Below, piece by piece: positions 63,237 through 64,000 of a stretch of DNA of 64,000 bases. This DNA comes from JANQEU01 sp965601455 (GTDB lineage Bacteria; Bacteroidota; Bacteroidia; Cytophagales; Cyclobacteriaceae). Numbering within the stretch: the first letter of the stretch is position 1; each line of letters begins with the position of its first letter. Below the pieces are notes generated by a model that was not told the origin of the DNA, did not search any database, and saw only the letters and a program-made list of their open reading frames with translations. The stretch is taken from NCBI GenBank assembly GCA_965601455.1, contig OZ271831.1, positions 2,666,001-2,730,000 on the forward strand. The letters are read 5' to 3'. Made by a program: the position numbers and the translations under genes.

Positions 63237-64000
63237 TTATACCTTGAATTTTCGAACCTTATCAATCAGTTCGCTGGCGATGTGACTGACCTTATCATTT
63301 AGCGATTTGTAATTCCTCATTCCACTAGACAATTGTGAAGCCGATGCCGCAACTTCCTCTGTACCAGAAGCAGTTTCCTCGGCGATGACTACTACGGTTT
63401 CTGTTATAGATCGAATTTCATCTACTGCCCTTTTCTGATTTTCAGCATCTTCCAGGATTCTATTAGATAGCTCGAGCGTACGTGTGTAAGAATCTGCTAT
63501 CTCGTTAAAGGATTGAATGCCATCAGAAGATGATGACTCTCCCTTCCTGATACTATCCCCCATTTCACTTACCAACTCAGCTGTCGTATTCGTTTTATTC
63601 TGAACATCAGTTACCAGGGTTTCAATCTCCTTAGTTGATTTCCTCGAATCCTCAGCAAGTTTCCTAATTTCCTCAGCCACAACGGCAAAACCACGTCCAG
63701 ATTCACCTGCCTGTGCAGCCTCAATTGCGGCATTTAGTGCCAATAAGTTTGTTTGACCAGCTATTTCCTTGATGATATTGAGAATCCTGTTGATTTCTCC
63801 GGAGACCCTGGTAAGGTCCTTAATTGATTCGTGTGTTTGTTCGGATAGCTGCAATGATTTTTTCATCCGTTCACTGAGCTCCTGAATTACCTTCCTTCCG
63901 TTTTCACTTAGGTCAACACCCCTTTCAGCCGCTTCATTAATTGCCGAAGCCTGGTCTCCTACCCGTTGGGACACCTGCTGAACGTTTTCAACAACTGCAG
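63237..64000 (-). CDS. Methyl-accepting chemotaxis protein, C-terminal part (runs off the window)
   Basis: About 254 residues visible of the MCP signalling domain; the frame is open through the window edge (reads ...'VVENVQQVSQRVGDQA'), so the start lies beyond 64000 and the sensor part is not seen. The signalling tip 'EIAGQTNLLALNAAIEAAQA' then 'GESGRGFAVVAEEIRKLAED' and 'SRKSTKEIETLV' is nearly the same as in the receptor at 29868-31889. Two receptors in one region imply a Che pathway elsewhere, possibly for gliding. The C terminus has no CheB/CheR tether pentapeptide that I recognise. Confidence 0.9.
   Translation of the reverse strand, partial: AVVENVQQVSQRVGDQASAINEAAERGVDLSENGRKVIQELSERMKKSLQLSEQTHESIKDLTRVSGEINRILNIIKEIAGQTNLLALNAAIEAAQAGESGRGFAVVAEEIRKLAEDSRKSTKEIETLVTDVQNKTNTTAELVSEMGDSIRKGESSSSDGIQSFNEIADSYTRTLELSNRILEDAENQKRAVDEIRSITETVVVIAEETASGTEEVAASASQLSSGMRNYKSLNDKVSHIASELIDKVRKFKV

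Overview
The window is a dense, AT-rich bacterial chromosome segment that looks like a marine or gliding Bacteroidota, most likely of the Cytophagales type. The support is a type IX secretion (T9SS) sorting domain, many SPII lipoprotein signals on glycosidases, a two-component 'Reg_prop' propeller kinase, a 7TMR-DISM kinase, near absence of Shine-Dalgarno sequences, and families common in that phylum (DUF3179, DUF4174, DUF427, VPS10/BNR giant proteins). No tRNA, rRNA, CRISPR array, insertion sequence or phage gene was seen.

Layout. 0.1-7 kb: minus-strand genes for 2-oxoacid:ferredoxin oxidoreductase (korA, korB), an eIF2B-like protein, a sodium/solute symporter and a GH13_18 sugar phosphorylase. 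7-16.6 kb: carbohydrate and nucleoside use, with a GH30 glycosidase, an exported ADP-ribosylglycohydrolase, ribokinase, a GRP-type sugar transporter, an exported nucleoside hydrolase, a GH130 enzyme and a soluble sugar dehydrogenase. The middle genes form a plausible route: external ADP-ribosyl or nucleoside substrates to ribose, uptake, ribose-5-phosphate. 16.6-27.4 kb: a propeller histidine kinase with a stand-alone receiver, a heme c/copper monooxygenase-like lipoprotein, a flavin amine oxidase-like enzyme, DUF4174 and DUF427 genes, an ABC exporter and a 7TMR-DISM histidine kinase. 27.4-39.6 kb: GH29 fucosidase, DUF3179, a chemoreceptor, a membrane-anchored thioredoxin-like protein, an SF1 helicase, a decayed GH16 fragment, an exported TIM-barrel isomerase, a small NrtS-like membrane protein, and an overlapping pair of an aspartoacylase-like hydrolase and a GCS2-CBS amide ligase. 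39.7-49.4 kb: a 1042-residue BNR-repeat protein, redox enzymes (mercuric-reductase-like flavoprotein, GMC oxidoreductase with small partner, SDR) and a molybdenum hydroxylase with its 2Fe-2S subunit.

The striking region is 49.6-58.9 kb. After a divergent member (49619-50230) and an outer-membrane beta-barrel gene, thirteen co-directional paralogous genes of about 190-200 codons follow head to tail, most only 2-30 bp apart. They encode soluble proteins with no signal peptide or membrane segment, and most share an MTALE start, an 'SSWY' motif, a 'DLNGVYRFFMKVGGPERVL' core and a 'EGGIRGILKVCG' C-terminal motif. By pattern they resemble the DUF2378/TIGR02265 family known as paralogs in myxobacteria, but this is memory-based and unverified. 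Copy 12 carries an internal stop, yet its last two thirds are almost identical to copy 10 while its first part is not, which points to recent gene conversion. The array is followed by a tiny secreted protein that is mostly a T9SS sorting domain, translationally coupled to a G8-domain/beta-helix protein resembling the vertebrate hyaluronidases CEMIP/TMEM2. The window closes with a transglutaminase-like protein and a second, truncated chemoreceptor.
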